From the NCBI GenBank assembly GCA_018242725.1, contig JAFEBI010000008.1:27795-91794 (forward strand): a DNA stretch of 64,000 nt, in the 5' to 3' direction. This DNA is from Nitrospira sp. (GTDB lineage Bacteria > Nitrospirota > Nitrospiria > Nitrospirales > Nitrospiraceae). Position 1 is the stretch's first letter, and every line of letters begins with the position of its first letter. This document shows positions 53,441-61,970 of this stretch, in pieces. The notes under the pieces were generated by a model. The model was not told the origin of the DNA and searched no databases. It worked only from the letters and a program-made list of their open reading frames with translations. The position numbers and the translations under genes were made by a program.

Positions 53441-54112
53441 TTAGAGGACGCGGTGGTTCGTGAAGGTCAGATATTTCACGACAATCTGCTTGCCTTCATA
53501 GGTGATGATCCGTCTGGTGGCCGGCAGGTCGCAAGCGCCGACACGGACGTGGGTGTCGGTGAAACTCTCCACATTGGTCAACGTGCCGTCTGTCGGTGAG
53601 TAGTAATAGACGGTGTATTTGGTCGTGAGATTCTTCTGGTCTTTCGTGACGGCACTTTCTTCCACATTGATGGTAAAGGCGAACGGATTCATGCCGGGGT
53701 GAGCCATCTTACGGTTAATTTGGGTAATGCGGTTGTCCTTGAGTCGATAGTAGGAATTGGACCCATGGATCGTGAGTTTGACTCCCAATGGATGACCATC
53801 CTCTTCCATGGTGAGGGTATATTTGCCATCTGATTCGTCGAAGCTCCGCGGACCACGATGGACGGCGATCATGCCTAGCTGTTCCTGTGCCCACTTTTGA
53901 ATGTCGCCATCACTGAGTTGGACGGACACCTCACGAGGACTTTTCACGATGACCGACCCGTTGGTTTCTTTGCCGCTCACATTCACGGTGAGGTCGGCGG
54001 TAAATCCTTGGAAGTCCTTGGGCCAGCGCGCAGTTGCCTCAAAGGCGCGACGAAGAAGGTCCCGAGCCTGCGGGTCATCCGCGATAGTTGATGGGTCAGG
54101 CCGATGTTCCAT
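53441..54112 (-). CDS. DUF3386 family protein
   Basis: About 223 residues from the ATG at 54112, which is preceded by AGGAG seven bases upstream (an earlier ATG at 54133 lacks one). Family pattern: DDPQARDLLRRAFEATARWP, GFTADLTVNVSGKETNG, GMIAVHRGPRSFDESDGKY and VGACDLPATRRIITYEGKQ. DUF3386 proteins are known from cyanobacteria and plants, without an assigned function. Co-transcribed with the DUF5069 gene. Confidence 0.8.
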   Translation of the reverse strand: MEHRPDPSTIADDPQARDLLRRAFEATARWPKDFQGFTADLTVNVSGKETNGSVIVKSPREVSVQLSDGDIQKWAQEQLGMIAVHRGPRSFDESDGKYTLTMEEDGHPLGVKLTIHGSNSYYRLKDNRITQINRKMAHPGMNPFAFTINVEESAVTKDQKNLTTKYTVYYYSPTDGTLTNVESFTDTHVRVGACDLPATRRIITYEGKQIVVKYLTFTNHRVL

Positions 54113-54243
54113 ATTCAAGCTCCTCTCAGACATAGCTTTTAAGATTATGTAGGCCTGTTATACCGGGTAGGGGCGGTCTTCCTCAAGGGCTTAGTTTGCA
54201 TCAGGATGGATGCTGTTTGAGATTCACAATACACCATCAATTC

Positions 54244-54252
54244 TGGTATAAT
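54244..54252 (+). promoter_or_regulatory. Extended -10 promoter candidate
   Basis: TGGTATAAT is a perfect extended -10 (TGnTATAAT). It lies 78 nt before the 54331 start codon. No good -35 element is present at 17 nt, as is allowed for extended -10 promoters. Confidence 0.45.
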
Positions 54253-54330
54253 CCATTGATTTGCTTAGGCTTGGGTGTTCAAGACTTGGGAACCTAATCG
54301 ACCATCGGTTGTTGACTAGAGAGGACGGGC

Positions 54331-54678
54331 ATGGAACGACGAGCTGCTTCGCATACCGAAGAAGAAGAGATGAACCAACGCCGAAAGCTGCTCAGCGCGG
54401 CGAGACGAGGCGATACAAAAGCCATCAGTAAGCTGTTTGAGCTGTACCAAGTGCGTGTCCTCAATGGAGATCAGTTGGCGAAAGTTAATCGCACCTCCAC
54501 CTATATGGCGCCGGTTAAATCTTCGTCGGGGAGCAAGTCCAAGGCCGCTGGCAAGAGCGGCAAAACGGATCAGGCAAAAGGAGAAAAGAAATTGCCCAAG
54601 CCGACGCCGAAGGGTTCACTCGGGAAGTCGTCCGGTACGACCAAAATGGTTGCGAAGCCGAAAGCAAAGCATAAGTAG
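54331..54678 (+). CDS. Small protein with lysine-rich disordered tail
   Basis: 115 residues with GAGAGGAC before the ATG. The first 50 residues form a helical segment (RRKLLSAARRGDTKAISKLF, ELYQVRVLNGDQLAKV). The rest is a low-complexity Lys/Ser/Pro tail (KSKAAGKSGKTDQAKGEKKL, KSSGTTKMVAKPKAKHK). Such tails bind nucleic acids or other polyanions. No family recognised. Confidence 0.62.
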   Translation: MERRAASHTEEEEMNQRRKLLSAARRGDTKAISKLFELYQVRVLNGDQLAKVNRTSTYMAPVKSSSGSKSKAAGKSGKTDQAKGEKKLPKPTPKGSLGKSSGTTKMVAKPKAKHK

Positions 54679-54690
54679 GTTGCACGAACA

Positions 54691-54987
54691 CTACTGCACC
54701 ACTACTTTGAGCCCACCCCCTGCGAGCTTGGCCGCGATATCGTCCGCACGTTCAGTTGATCCAGTAAAGACGATGGCTTGTCCTTCGTGGTCGATGCGAT
54801 AGGCGAGTTCAAACGCCTTTGCTGAGGTCATGCCGGGAATAAAGCGACAGAATAGGTCGATGACTTGCTTATAGGTATGGCAGTCACAATTGTATACCAC
54901 GACACGGGATTCCAATCCGCTTCCGGTGCCGGTGTGAATGTCCTCCACAATATCGGGAATAGTTTCTGGTATGGCTGGTGTCGGCAT
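54691..54987 (-). CDS. clpS: ATP-dependent Clp protease adaptor ClpS
   Basis: 98 residues. ClpS delivers N-degron substrates to ClpAP/ClpCP. The core VVVYNCDCHTYKQVIDLFCR, AKAFELAYRIDHEGQAIVFT and the alternation of helices and strands fit the family. The usual N-D-D before H-T/N is replaced by NCDCHT, so one of the substrate-pocket acids is a Cys. The N-terminal 25 residues are disordered, as in other ClpS. It is convergent with the 54331 gene. Confidence 0.85.
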   Translation of the reverse strand: MPTPAIPETIPDIVEDIHTGTGSGLESRVVVYNCDCHTYKQVIDLFCRFIPGMTSAKAFELAYRIDHEGQAIVFTGSTERADDIAAKLAGGGLKVVVQ

Positions 54988-55061
54988 GCCGTGGGAATAG
55001 TCGCACGTACGAAGAAGCGCGGCTCTTTCTCAGTCGGGTGACTGGATTTCTTTCTTGATTC

Positions 55062-55274
55062 TCAAACCTTGTCCATATCGATCACTTCCGTCGCTTCCCA
55101 CAGGTTTCTTGACTCAGCATCAGCCAGCTCCTTTTCACGATCTTCTTCCGTTTCAATCCCAAAGATATGAAGGGGTTGAGGCGAAGCTGTACCTCGGATC
55201 GGGGGGGCGGACACTGGGATACTTGGTACTTGAGAGCGGCGACGTTTCTTGGATGGATCCATGTTGACCGGCAC
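55062..55274 (-). CDS. Small hypothetical protein
   Basis: 70 residues from a GTG start with AAGGAG six bases upstream (ATG four codons later). Basic N-terminus (DPSKKRRRSQVPSIPVSAPP), acidic C-terminus (GIETEEDREKELADAESRNL). No recognisable domain. It lies between hemW and clpS on the same strand. The good ribosome binding site is the main support. Confidence 0.45.
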   Translation of the reverse strand: MPVNMDPSKKRRRSQVPSIPVSAPPIRGTASPQPLHIFGIETEEDREKELADAESRNLWEATEVIDMDKV

Positions 55275-55405
55275 GAGGACTCCTTCTCAGTTCACTATAG
55301 TTTTCTCCAAACATGCGCAACTTGTCAATTGGTGAGGGATGCCAGCTGATGAGCAGCAGAATGTCCAGCGGTGAGGCGATGGATCAAACCTGTAGGACTG
55401 TCAGT

Positions 55406-56533
55406 TCAGAATAGGCGTTCGGCGACTGAATCTGCATACCGTCGTCCCAATGGAGTGAGCCAGAGACGGCCTTGATCGGTACTCAAGAAACCGCTTGTGA
55501 TCAGGTGATCGATCTCAGAATCCCGTTCAGCCTCTGAAATGGCCTGTCGAGGTACCCCACGCAGAAGGCGTAGGCCGAACACGAGGGCATCGCGTTCCTG
55601 CTCACTGCGTGAAAGTTTGATGCAATCCGTCATGGGCAGGCGGTGTTCATTCAGGGAAGTCAGATACCGGTCGAGATCCGCCACATTGCCGAACCTGGCC
55701 CCATCTAGATACGATTGGGCGCTGGGACCAAGCCCGAGGTACTCACCGCCGGTCCAATAGAGTAAATTGTGGCGACAGCGCCATGCCGGTTTGGCGTAGT
55801 TTGAGATCTCGTATCGGACAATCCCCGCCTGCGCAAGAGCCTGCTCTGTTAAAGATTCCATATCCAGTTGCAGTTGGTCGTCGATTGGGGAAACTCGGTG
55901 CCGCTCAATGTCTTGAGCGAGCTTGGTTCCTTCCTCAATGGTCAAGGCATAGCAAGAGATATGTGATGGGTCGAGGGGGAGGATCAACTCCAGGGTACGT
56001 TGCCAATCCTGGAGTGATTGGCCGGGAAGTCCATACATGAGATCCAGATTGATGTTGACAAACCCGGCTTCACGGGCTGCCTGAACGGCGATCGCCGTGT
56101 CCTGTACCTGTCCATGCCGACCGATGGGGATAAAATCCTGTTCCCGCATCGACTCTGCCCCGAAGCTGATTCTCGTGAAGCCGGCTTCTGCCAAGGTTCT
56201 CAGACCTTCACAGGTGATGGAAGAGGGATGGGCTTCCACCGTGATCTCGGCCGTTGGGCTGGTCGGCCAGGTTGTGCGGATCAGCTTCAGTAGAGCAACC
56301 AGTTGATCTGGTGGAAGAGCGGTCGGAGTCCCGCCACCGAAATAAATGCTCTGGAGCCAGCGGCCATGGAGAGGATTGTGCTGGCCGTGCAGTCGAATTT
56401 CATGCGTGAGGGCGGAGTAAAATCTCGTTGTGCGGTCGACATGCGCAATTTCAAGGTAGAAGGCACAGAAATGACAGCGATGCCGGCAGAATGGGATATG
56501 CACATAGAGGCCAGTCTCTGCGGCGGACGTCAT
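55406..56533 (-). CDS. hemW: Radical SAM heme chaperone HemW
   Basis: 375 residues, the length of HemW (formerly called oxygen-independent coproporphyrinogen oxidase-like). The [4Fe-4S]/SAM cluster motif is C16-x3-C20-x2-C23 in FCRHRCHFCAFY. Other motifs: YFGGGTPTALP, ISFGAESM, NINLDLMYGLPGQSLQDWQ, HISCYALTIEEGT, YEISNYAKP and YWTGGEYLGLGPSAQSYL. HemW binds heme and hands it to haem proteins. It begins with an ATGA overlap on the stop of the preceding small gene, showing translational coupling. Confidence 0.92.
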   Translation of the reverse strand: MTSAAETGLYVHIPFCRHRCHFCAFYLEIAHVDRTTRFYSALTHEIRLHGQHNPLHGRWLQSIYFGGGTPTALPPDQLVALLKLIRTTWPTSPTAEITVEAHPSSITCEGLRTLAEAGFTRISFGAESMREQDFIPIGRHGQVQDTAIAVQAAREAGFVNINLDLMYGLPGQSLQDWQRTLELILPLDPSHISCYALTIEEGTKLAQDIERHRVSPIDDQLQLDMESLTEQALAQAGIVRYEISNYAKPAWRCRHNLLYWTGGEYLGLGPSAQSYLDGARFGNVADLDRYLTSLNEHRLPMTDCIKLSRSEQERDALVFGLRLLRGVPRQAISEAERDSEIDHLITSGFLSTDQGRLWLTPLGRRYADSVAERLF

Positions 56534-56802
56534 CGTTCAAAGGGAAGAGGAACGGATTGTGAGAAATCCTTGCTCACGACAATCTCGATCTCATCGGTTG
56601 GCGAGACGCCTCGATTCCGAATATGCGACGACCAACCTCTCTGTTGCCGGAGGGAGTCGAACACCGACTTGATCAACTGGGGCTTCATCCGTACTTCCCA
56701 TTCTCGGATCCAGTTGGATTCGTCTTCTTCCCCATCATAGCCATCTGGGAACGATGCTTCGAGCGTCACACGAAGGCGAAAAGTCTTTTCTTCCTGATAC
56801 AT
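56530..56802 (-). CDS. Small conserved protein upstream of hemW
   Basis: About 90 residues from the ATG at 56802, preceded by GAGAGG; the frame runs further upstream without a ribosome binding site. TFRLRVTLEASFPDGYDGEE, WIREWEVRMKPQLIKSVFDS and SHIRNRGVSPTDEIEIVVSK suggest a small alpha/beta protein. Translationally coupled to hemW by a 4-bp overlap. Family not recognised. Confidence 0.62.
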   Translation of the reverse strand: MYQEEKTFRLRVTLEASFPDGYDGEEDESNWIREWEVRMKPQLIKSVFDSLRQQRGWSSHIRNRGVSPTDEIEIVVSKDFSQSVPLPFER

Positions 56803-56872
56803 CCTGGCCCTCTCGTTGCGATTCTCTGGAGGTGATCTTATAATGTCTTGTGTAACCAAGGAGTTGTTCACT

Positions 56873-57097
56873 ATGCCTATCTTCGAATATGTCTGTCGTG
56901 AATGCAATCACCGTTTTGAGTTGTTGATACAAGGGTCAGCAGAAGCGGTGTGTCCCCAATGCAAGGCGACGAGGCTCGAGAAACAGTTCTCGGCGTTTGG
57001 CGTTGGAGCCACGGCCAATTGGGCTTCTTCCGGAACTCCAGGCTCTTGCGGCAGCTGCGGCGATCCGCGTGGGCCCGGGGCCTGTTCGATGAATTGA
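56873..57097 (+). CDS. FmdB-type zinc ribbon protein
   Basis: 74 residues from the ATG at 56873 with AAGGAG ten bases upstream. MPIFEYVCRECNHRFELLIQ and VCPQCKATRLEKQFSAFGV give two CxxC knuckles of the FmdB regulatory-like zinc ribbon. The tail (CGSCGDPRGPGACSMN) has more Cys. Role unknown; the family was named from formamidase operons. Confidence 0.88.
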   Translation: MPIFEYVCRECNHRFELLIQGSAEAVCPQCKATRLEKQFSAFGVGATANWASSGTPGSCGSCGDPRGPGACSMN

Positions 57098-57104
57098 CCA
57101 GGCC

Positions 57105-57431
57105 ATGAGTACCATTGACGGACAGGTATTGACCAGAGCGATCTCGACCATTTTGCAATCCGACCCTCTGATCAAGCTGATTCAGCAAGTACGAATGGGC
57201 CGCATGCAGGCCACAGATGCGGGCTTGCGTGCCATCACGGAATCATGGATGGGTATCTATGAACAGGCACTCAGTCTGGATGGCTTCACGCGATTCGAAC
57301 TGCGCCGGCTCAATCCTGCTCCACGACTTGCGGTACTCAACCAGGCAGGGGTGCTGTCCGATGAACATCCAGGACTGATCTCGTTGAAAGCCTCCTATGA
57401 GCGGGCGCTCAGCCGTGCGATCGGCGAGTAA
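57105..57431 (+). CDS. Hypothetical protein
   Basis: 108 residues, no signal peptide, predicted all-helical (LTRAISTILQSDPLIKLIQQ, TDAGLRAITESWMGIYEQAL). It starts eight bases after the FmdB-type gene and overlaps the next gene by 35 bp, which supports a real coding unit in an operon. No family recognised. Confidence 0.6.
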   Translation: MSTIDGQVLTRAISTILQSDPLIKLIQQVRMGRMQATDAGLRAITESWMGIYEQALSLDGFTRFELRRLNPAPRLAVLNQAGVLSDEHPGLISLKASYERALSRAIGE

Positions 57432-58125
57432 GCTGCTGAAGTGTCTCGTCTCATTTCTCTTGGTCTGCACGGTTTCCTTGTTATCGGTCGCCGCACGATC
57501 GGAGGATGACCAGGGGCATCGTCCGCTGCGGACAATTTCTCTTCTCCAGCTCGACCAGATTCTTCCCTCCGGAACACATCTTCTCGTCAATCGGAGCACG
57601 ATGGAATCCTTCCTGGCCGCGTTGGAGGGGACTCCGCCTGACTGGGCAACGGTGTATGGTCTCGGTCATCATGATCCTGCTCACGATGAGCGGCTGTTCA
57701 ATCTGAATCGCGAGCGTGATGCGGCGCGTGAAGAGAATCCAACCTTGACGTGGCGAATCGCGTTTGTGTGGACCGGGGAAATCTCGCATTTCGATGCCGA
57801 GACTCAGTCGTATTCAATCGCTGTTGGCCCGGAGTTGACTCCGACAAGCTGGGGCGTAGTCCGATTCAAATCCGAGGAGGTCCCCGGCAATCTGCGTGTG
57901 CGACCTGACAAGCATCTCGCGGATTGGATTGACCGGAGTCTCCTCCGCCATGAATCTGTTCGAGTGTCCCTCGTCATGGTCGGTACGCTCATCCCGACCG
58001 AGTCGGTCATCTACGATTTCTCCCATGAAGAGGAAGGCGTGGGACTGATCATGCCGGTCGTGAGGGTTGAACAGGTTGAGATCCTTCTTGTACAGCCGCC
58101 CGCCTCAGGGGTTCAACGAGACTGA
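57397..58125 (+). CDS. Exported hypothetical protein
   Basis: 242 residues with a signal peptide (LLKCLVSFLLVCTVSLLSVA). The mature part is mixed alpha/beta (STMESFLAALEGTPPDWATV, LTWRIAFVWTGEISHFDAE, VSLVMVGTLIPTESVIYDFS). It overlaps the previous gene by 35 bp. No family recognised and no metal-site motif apart from GLGHHDPAHDE. Confidence 0.62.
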   Translation: MSGRSAVRSASKLLKCLVSFLLVCTVSLLSVAARSEDDQGHRPLRTISLLQLDQILPSGTHLLVNRSTMESFLAALEGTPPDWATVYGLGHHDPAHDERLFNLNRERDAAREENPTLTWRIAFVWTGEISHFDAETQSYSIAVGPELTPTSWGVVRFKSEEVPGNLRVRPDKHLADWIDRSLLRHESVRVSLVMVGTLIPTESVIYDFSHEEEGVGLIMPVVRVEQVEILLVQPPASGVQRD

Positions 58126-58182
58126 GCTCCCATGTTTTGGATTCACCGATGACGAGTAGGAAGCGGGAATGAGGAGAGCCTG

Positions 58183-59067
58183 CTACCAGACGTCTCTGGC
58201 ACAACGAAAGCCGATTCCGGTCGCGCGATCGATGGGCATGGCATAGTCACGGTCTGAGGCGCGGAGATTGCGTGCCGGCTTGAGCCAGGATCCACCTCGT
58301 ACGACCTTGAGGAGTTGCCCCTGCGGACCTTGGGGATCCGAGAGTGGGGCATTGAGATAGGAATAGGGTTCATACCAATCCTGGACCCATTCTGCGGCAT
58401 TTCCGGCCATGTCGAAGATGCCATAGGGACTGGCTCCTTGGGGGAAGGTCCCGATCGGGAGCGTCAACACCTCACCGTTGAGGCCATGCTCCAAGGACAT
58501 ACGCGCACCATCGCCGGTCATCCAGAAGGCTTTCCATGCCGTTCCGTCTTTAAATTCGATCGTGCGTCCAGCCCAATAACTTGCGCTGTTGCTGGAGAAA
58601 ATGTTCCAGTCCATACCCCAGGGGTAGCGTCGACCGTCCGTGCCACGTGCGGCTTTCTCCCATTCCGCCTCGGTCGGGAGCCGTTTCTCCTGCCACCGAC
58701 AGTAGGCGACGGCGTCGTACCAGCTGATATTGACCACAGGGTGTTGGTCGCTTCCCGAGAGTGGGGCCGTCTCAGTCCACAGGTTGAATCGTGGGGTGAG
58801 GTGGCTCGGTGGTGGATGTCCAGTGTCATCGACAAGTTGTTTATATTGGGCGTTGGTGACTTCGTAGCGATCAATCGAAAAGGATGCAACATAGACAAGG
58901 CGTTGCGGATGCTCATCATCAAAGCTCAGATCGTCTTCCGGGCTGCCCATAAGGAACTCGCCTGCGGGAATCACGGCCATATCGGCGGGAAGTCCGGCCT
59001 GAGCCGTTGATTCGTAATTGGTGAACGCGAGGAGAATCGCCCAGCAGGCGAGCAGTCGGGCCATCAT
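58183..59067 (-). CDS. FGE/SUMF1-fold exported protein, catalytic Cys pair absent (FGE-like 6)
   Basis: 294 residues with a signal peptide (LLACWAILLAFTNYESTAQA). Motifs: MAVIPAGEFLMGSPEDDLSF, SFSIDRYEVTNAQYKQLVDD, NISWYDAVAYCRWQEKRLPT, EAEWEKAARGTDGRRYPWG, FDMAGNAAEWVQDWYEPYSY, VVRGGSWLKPARNLRASDR and GIGFRCARD. As in the five copies of the oxidase island, the FGE cysteines are absent. Its start overlaps by 4 bp the stop of a heme-oxygenase-like gene, so the two are translationally coupled. It lies outside the oxidase island. Confidence 0.82.
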   Translation of the reverse strand: MMARLLACWAILLAFTNYESTAQAGLPADMAVIPAGEFLMGSPEDDLSFDDEHPQRLVYVASFSIDRYEVTNAQYKQLVDDTGHPPPSHLTPRFNLWTETAPLSGSDQHPVVNISWYDAVAYCRWQEKRLPTEAEWEKAARGTDGRRYPWGMDWNIFSSNSASYWAGRTIEFKDGTAWKAFWMTGDGARMSLEHGLNGEVLTLPIGTFPQGASPYGIFDMAGNAAEWVQDWYEPYSYLNAPLSDPQGPQGQLLKVVRGGSWLKPARNLRASDRDYAMPIDRATGIGFRCARDVW

Positions 59068-59813
59068 GAAGGCTGTGTGAGCCCGCAGGCCTTGGCGACC
59101 GCATTACGATACGTCAGCCAAAGGATGAGGCTCTTGCGAAGGGATATCAGCACTGATTGTCTCATCGCCGGTGGGGTGTAATTGACGACCATATGATAGG
59201 CATCATGACGATGTCCGGCTTCAACCAGCTGGTGAGCACGGATCAGATCCATCCGGTTTGGATGGATGCCATGATAGCGGACGAGGGGGTGGACGTTGAT
59301 GAGGGCTTCGATGTCTTTCGGCCGTTTCCTTTTTGATGGCGTTGTGAGTTCTGTGCGATCCTTGACACTGCCTTCCACGAAGATGGTGAAGGTTGCAGCG
59401 CCCAGTACCCACTCACGGTGATGGGACATGCGATCAAGCCAGGCCCGATACCGTCGAGCCTCAGGCAAGAGGTGAAACCGTTCGAAACTGTTGCGGCTGA
59501 ATCGGAGTCCTTCCATCATCGTCAAGAAGAGTTCCGGGTGAGACGTACCCAACGAAAGTCCGCCGGTTTCTTCCTCGTAGATATTTTCAGCCAGCATGTG
59601 ACGCGCCGAAGGGGGTGGATTTTTGCCAAGAATTCTGGCTAAGAAGATAGGGAAGTCACGAACGTAGACCGCATATTCTTGCTGAAAGTGAATCTTCAGT
59701 TGGGCATGGGTGAGTCGACCGGAAGCAAAATGGTCCCAGGCCCAATGATGCTTGTTGTCCATGAGTTGGAGCAACGATTCGAGGAACGCTGATTTCGTCA
59801 TATGAACGGACAT
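59064..59813 (-). CDS. TENA/PqqC/heme-oxygenase-like protein, possible diiron oxidase
   Basis: 249 residues, all-helical. HHWAWDHFASGRLTHAQLKI, HFQQEYAVYVRDFPIFLARI, ENIYEEETG and the late AGHRHDAYHMVVNYTP match the PqqC/TENA/CADD superfamily. The Glu and His residues in EEE and H-x2-D-x3-H are placed where HDO-type diiron oxidases bind iron, but I cannot verify all ligands. The stop overlaps the next start (FGE-like 6) by 4 bp. Coupling of an FGE-fold protein with a possible diiron oxidase suggests a small oxidative modification pathway; substrate unknown. Confidence 0.75.
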   Translation of the reverse strand: MSVHMTKSAFLESLLQLMDNKHHWAWDHFASGRLTHAQLKIHFQQEYAVYVRDFPIFLARILGKNPPPSARHMLAENIYEEETGGLSLGTSHPELFLTMMEGLRFSRNSFERFHLLPEARRYRAWLDRMSHHREWVLGAATFTIFVEGSVKDRTELTTPSKRKRPKDIEALINVHPLVRYHGIHPNRMDLIRAHQLVEAGHRHDAYHMVVNYTPPAMRQSVLISLRKSLILWLTYRNAVAKACGLTQPS

Positions 59814-59869
59814 GCTGGCTTGCCTCTTTGAGGTGGTGTCGCTACAATTCGGAATCCAGAGGAAAGAAA

Positions 59870-60154
59870 ATGAAAGCCATTACCATCCAGAATCCTAATG
59901 AGATCCTGACGCTCCTGGCCGATGTGAGTCTTCGGGGCGCAGGGTTTACGACCGAGTCCTTGCTTGATTATGCCTTAGAAGAAGGATTCACCGAACCGAT
60001 CTTTCTCAATGCCAGCGGTGAGGATCCTACCGCATTTTTTAAGGGCGAGCCGAACGCGTGGGCCATCTATCAAGTCCGCGAATGGAAACGCGTCCTCACG
60101 ATCTCAGGCGGCCCAGGTCAAGAACGGCGCGCGCGCATCACGGAAACGCCCTAA
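59870..60154 (+). CDS. Small hypothetical protein
   Basis: 94 residues from the ATG at 59870, with AGAGGAAAG just before it. KAITIQNPNEILTLLADVSL, RGAGFTTESLLDYALEEGFT and WAIYQVREWKRVLTISGG suggest a compact alpha/beta protein. No family recognised. Confidence 0.6.
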   Translation: MKAITIQNPNEILTLLADVSLRGAGFTTESLLDYALEEGFTEPIFLNASGEDPTAFFKGEPNAWAIYQVREWKRVLTISGGPGQERRARITETP

Positions 60155-60237
60155 CGTCTGATCCAAGTGTAGAACGTGGATGAGCAAAGTGCAATCGATG
60201 GGCTGGTTTTTGAGGTGAGGACTCGATCAAGGGAGCC

Positions 60238-60471
60238 ATGATGCGGATGATCCATCTCTTGACTGCGCTGGACGTCGGCGAACTCGCGATGATCAAAAGT
60301 TTGCTGGACGGCAATCGAATTGCGTATGTCGTCCATGGTGAACATGTCAGTAGTCTGTATCCTGGCATGCCGTTCCTTGGGAGCCGTGTGATGGTGGATG
60401 CCGTCGATCATGCCCGTGCAGAGGTGCTTCTTGGGCGACTCCGGCTTTCAATCCGAGAAACATCGTCCTGA
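60238..60471 (+). CDS. DUF2007 family protein (putative signal-transducing)
   Basis: 77 residues. LTALDVGELAMIKSLLDGNR, IAYVVHGEHVSSLYPG and RVMVDAVDHARAEVLLGRL fit the DUF2007 pattern (a PII/ferredoxin-like fold, sometimes called putative prokaryotic signal-transducing protein). Preceded by AAGGGAG. The following 168 bp to the next gene contain a G-rich run at about 60505 and nothing else notable. Confidence 0.78.
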   Translation: MMRMIHLLTALDVGELAMIKSLLDGNRIAYVVHGEHVSSLYPGMPFLGSRVMVDAVDHARAEVLLGRLRLSIRETSS

Positions 60472-60639
60472 ACAAGAAATGGAAGGACGAGCCTCTCGCT
60501 GGAGGGGGGGGGTAGGGGATGTTCAGAATGGGCTGTCTATCTCTCCCACGCATTCGTACCTTGTGCTCAACCTGAGAAGGCAACGACGTACACTTCATTC
60601 GCCTTCAATAAACGTGAGTACAAGGCTGTCGGGTTTGTG

Positions 60640-61080
60640 TTAGGGCTGGATTTTCGGGTGTGGCTTGTCTGTGGGGAAGTCCCGAGCTTGTCGTTCGCGA
60701 GATCCTTCGTACCATCCTCCCTTCAGGACTCCTTCTTCGAAATAGAGATAGCGGTGGCGGACCACCGAGGTACTCTCCCAATCTTCGAAGATCCACTCTT
60801 CCTGCCGTATTCCATCTTTGGTGAAGGTCGTATTGATCGTCTGCGGACCACCCCAGGCTTGTAACACCTGTTCCTTGCTCATCCCCACCATGACGCGATG
60901 TTGCTCGATGTGTTTGCGAAAGTCTGGATCGCCGAGCTGCACAATCATCGGCCACACCACCGCCATCAAGGCGAAGAGAACAAGTCCTGTGTAGATAATG
61001 ATCCGCACAGGCCGACGGCGAATGAACGACGACGCATTCGCATCGGAATCGAGGGACAGCGGTTGAGATTCAGCAGCCAT
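60640..61080 (-). CDS. Membrane-anchored SmpA/OmlA-like protein
   Basis: 146 residues: a short cytoplasmic part, one membrane helix (IIIYTGLVLFALMAVVWPMI) and a periplasmic domain with HRVMVGMSKEQVLQAWGGPQ and QEEWIFED...YLYFEEGVL. The G-M-S-x-E-x-V-x2-x-W-G-x-P motif is that of SmpA/BamE-like folds. Function unknown. Confidence 0.68.
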   Translation of the reverse strand: MAAESQPLSLDSDANASSFIRRRPVRIIIYTGLVLFALMAVVWPMIVQLGDPDFRKHIEQHRVMVGMSKEQVLQAWGGPQTINTTFTKDGIRQEEWIFEDWESTSVVRHRYLYFEEGVLKGGWYEGSRERQARDFPTDKPHPKIQP

Positions 61081-61252
61081 GGTGTGATGAAATCGATGCT
61101 AACAGCGCGGTCGCACCGGAGTCAAGGAAGCGCCTTTAATGTCATGGAAAATCATATGGATACAGAGTTAGCTATACTTATTCTGGTAGGAGCTTGGTGG
61201 TGTCCAGAAGATATATGGTGCAGTGAGCTCATAACGAGGTGGGTTAATATTT

Positions 61253-61801
61253 ATGGTGATGAAGCAGTACTGCTGGGCGTTGTTCATGTGGTTCTGTATT
61301 GTCCTGGGGCAGGGGCTTTCTGTCGAAGCCTGGGCGATCACAATGTATTCGTATATTGATGAGCAGGGGAACTTGGTCTACACAGATACTCTGGAAACCG
61401 TTCCTCAAAAATATCGAGCGAAGGTAAAAGCACATGAGCAACCCGACGCAGTGACGAACCCGCCTTCAGCACTGCAGTCGGTGCAAGAAAAAATCAAAAC
61501 ACAAGCCAAGAATCTCGGTCGGGGGATGTCATCGGTAAATCTTGACCTAGCGGGGCTAGTACCGGAGCAGTCAAAGATTGTGACTCAAGCGGGTATTGCC
61601 GCAGTGGTCCTGTTGGCGATCATGTTTTTCAGTAAAAATAGCCCGATGGTGCGCTTATTGGCACTGGGTCTCTTGATCGTGTTGGGGATTGGCACACCTG
61701 TGCTGATGTACACCAGCGACGGCGGCCCAATGGATCGTATGAAAGAGAAAGCGGTCACTGCTGGACAGACCCAGCAGAATCGACTTCAGGTCTCACCCTA
61801 G
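61253..61801 (+). CDS. DUF4124-like exported membrane protein
   Basis: 182 residues: signal segment, then ITMYSYIDEQGNLVYTDTLE typical of DUF4124 domains. A helical linker follows (VQEKIKTQAKNLGRGMSSVN), then two membrane helices (AAVVLLAIMFFS and LLALGLLIVLGIGTPVLMYT). Preceded by a 172 bp gap without features. A weak CCCTC/GAGGG hairpin follows the stop. Confidence 0.66.
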   Translation: MVMKQYCWALFMWFCIVLGQGLSVEAWAITMYSYIDEQGNLVYTDTLETVPQKYRAKVKAHEQPDAVTNPPSALQSVQEKIKTQAKNLGRGMSSVNLDLAGLVPEQSKIVTQAGIAAVVLLAIMFFSKNSPMVRLLALGLLIVLGIGTPVLMYTSDGGPMDRMKEKAVTAGQTQQNRLQVSP

Positions 61802-61876
61802 CCCTCATTCGTCGGCGAGGGTTTCTATTCCAATGCCCCACACACAACTGCAACCATCCGCGTTGTGTGTGTGACG

Positions 61877-61921
61877 TGAAGCGTATCTCGTTTCTGAGTT
61901 GTGACGCTTCACGAGATACGC
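61877..61921. repeat. Inverted repeat with GCGTATCTCGT arms
   Basis: GCGTATCTCGT (61881-61891) and ACGAGATACGC (61911-61921) pair around a 19-nt loop. The sequence TGAAGCGTATCTCGT also occurs at 12082-12096, inside the 5' end of the FN3/DUF6754 gene. It may be a short dispersed repeat and a terminator between convergent genes. Confidence 0.5.
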
Positions 61922-61970
61922 GGCACACATCTCAAAGCAACGTGAGAATGCCCCGATAGACTGAGATCGC

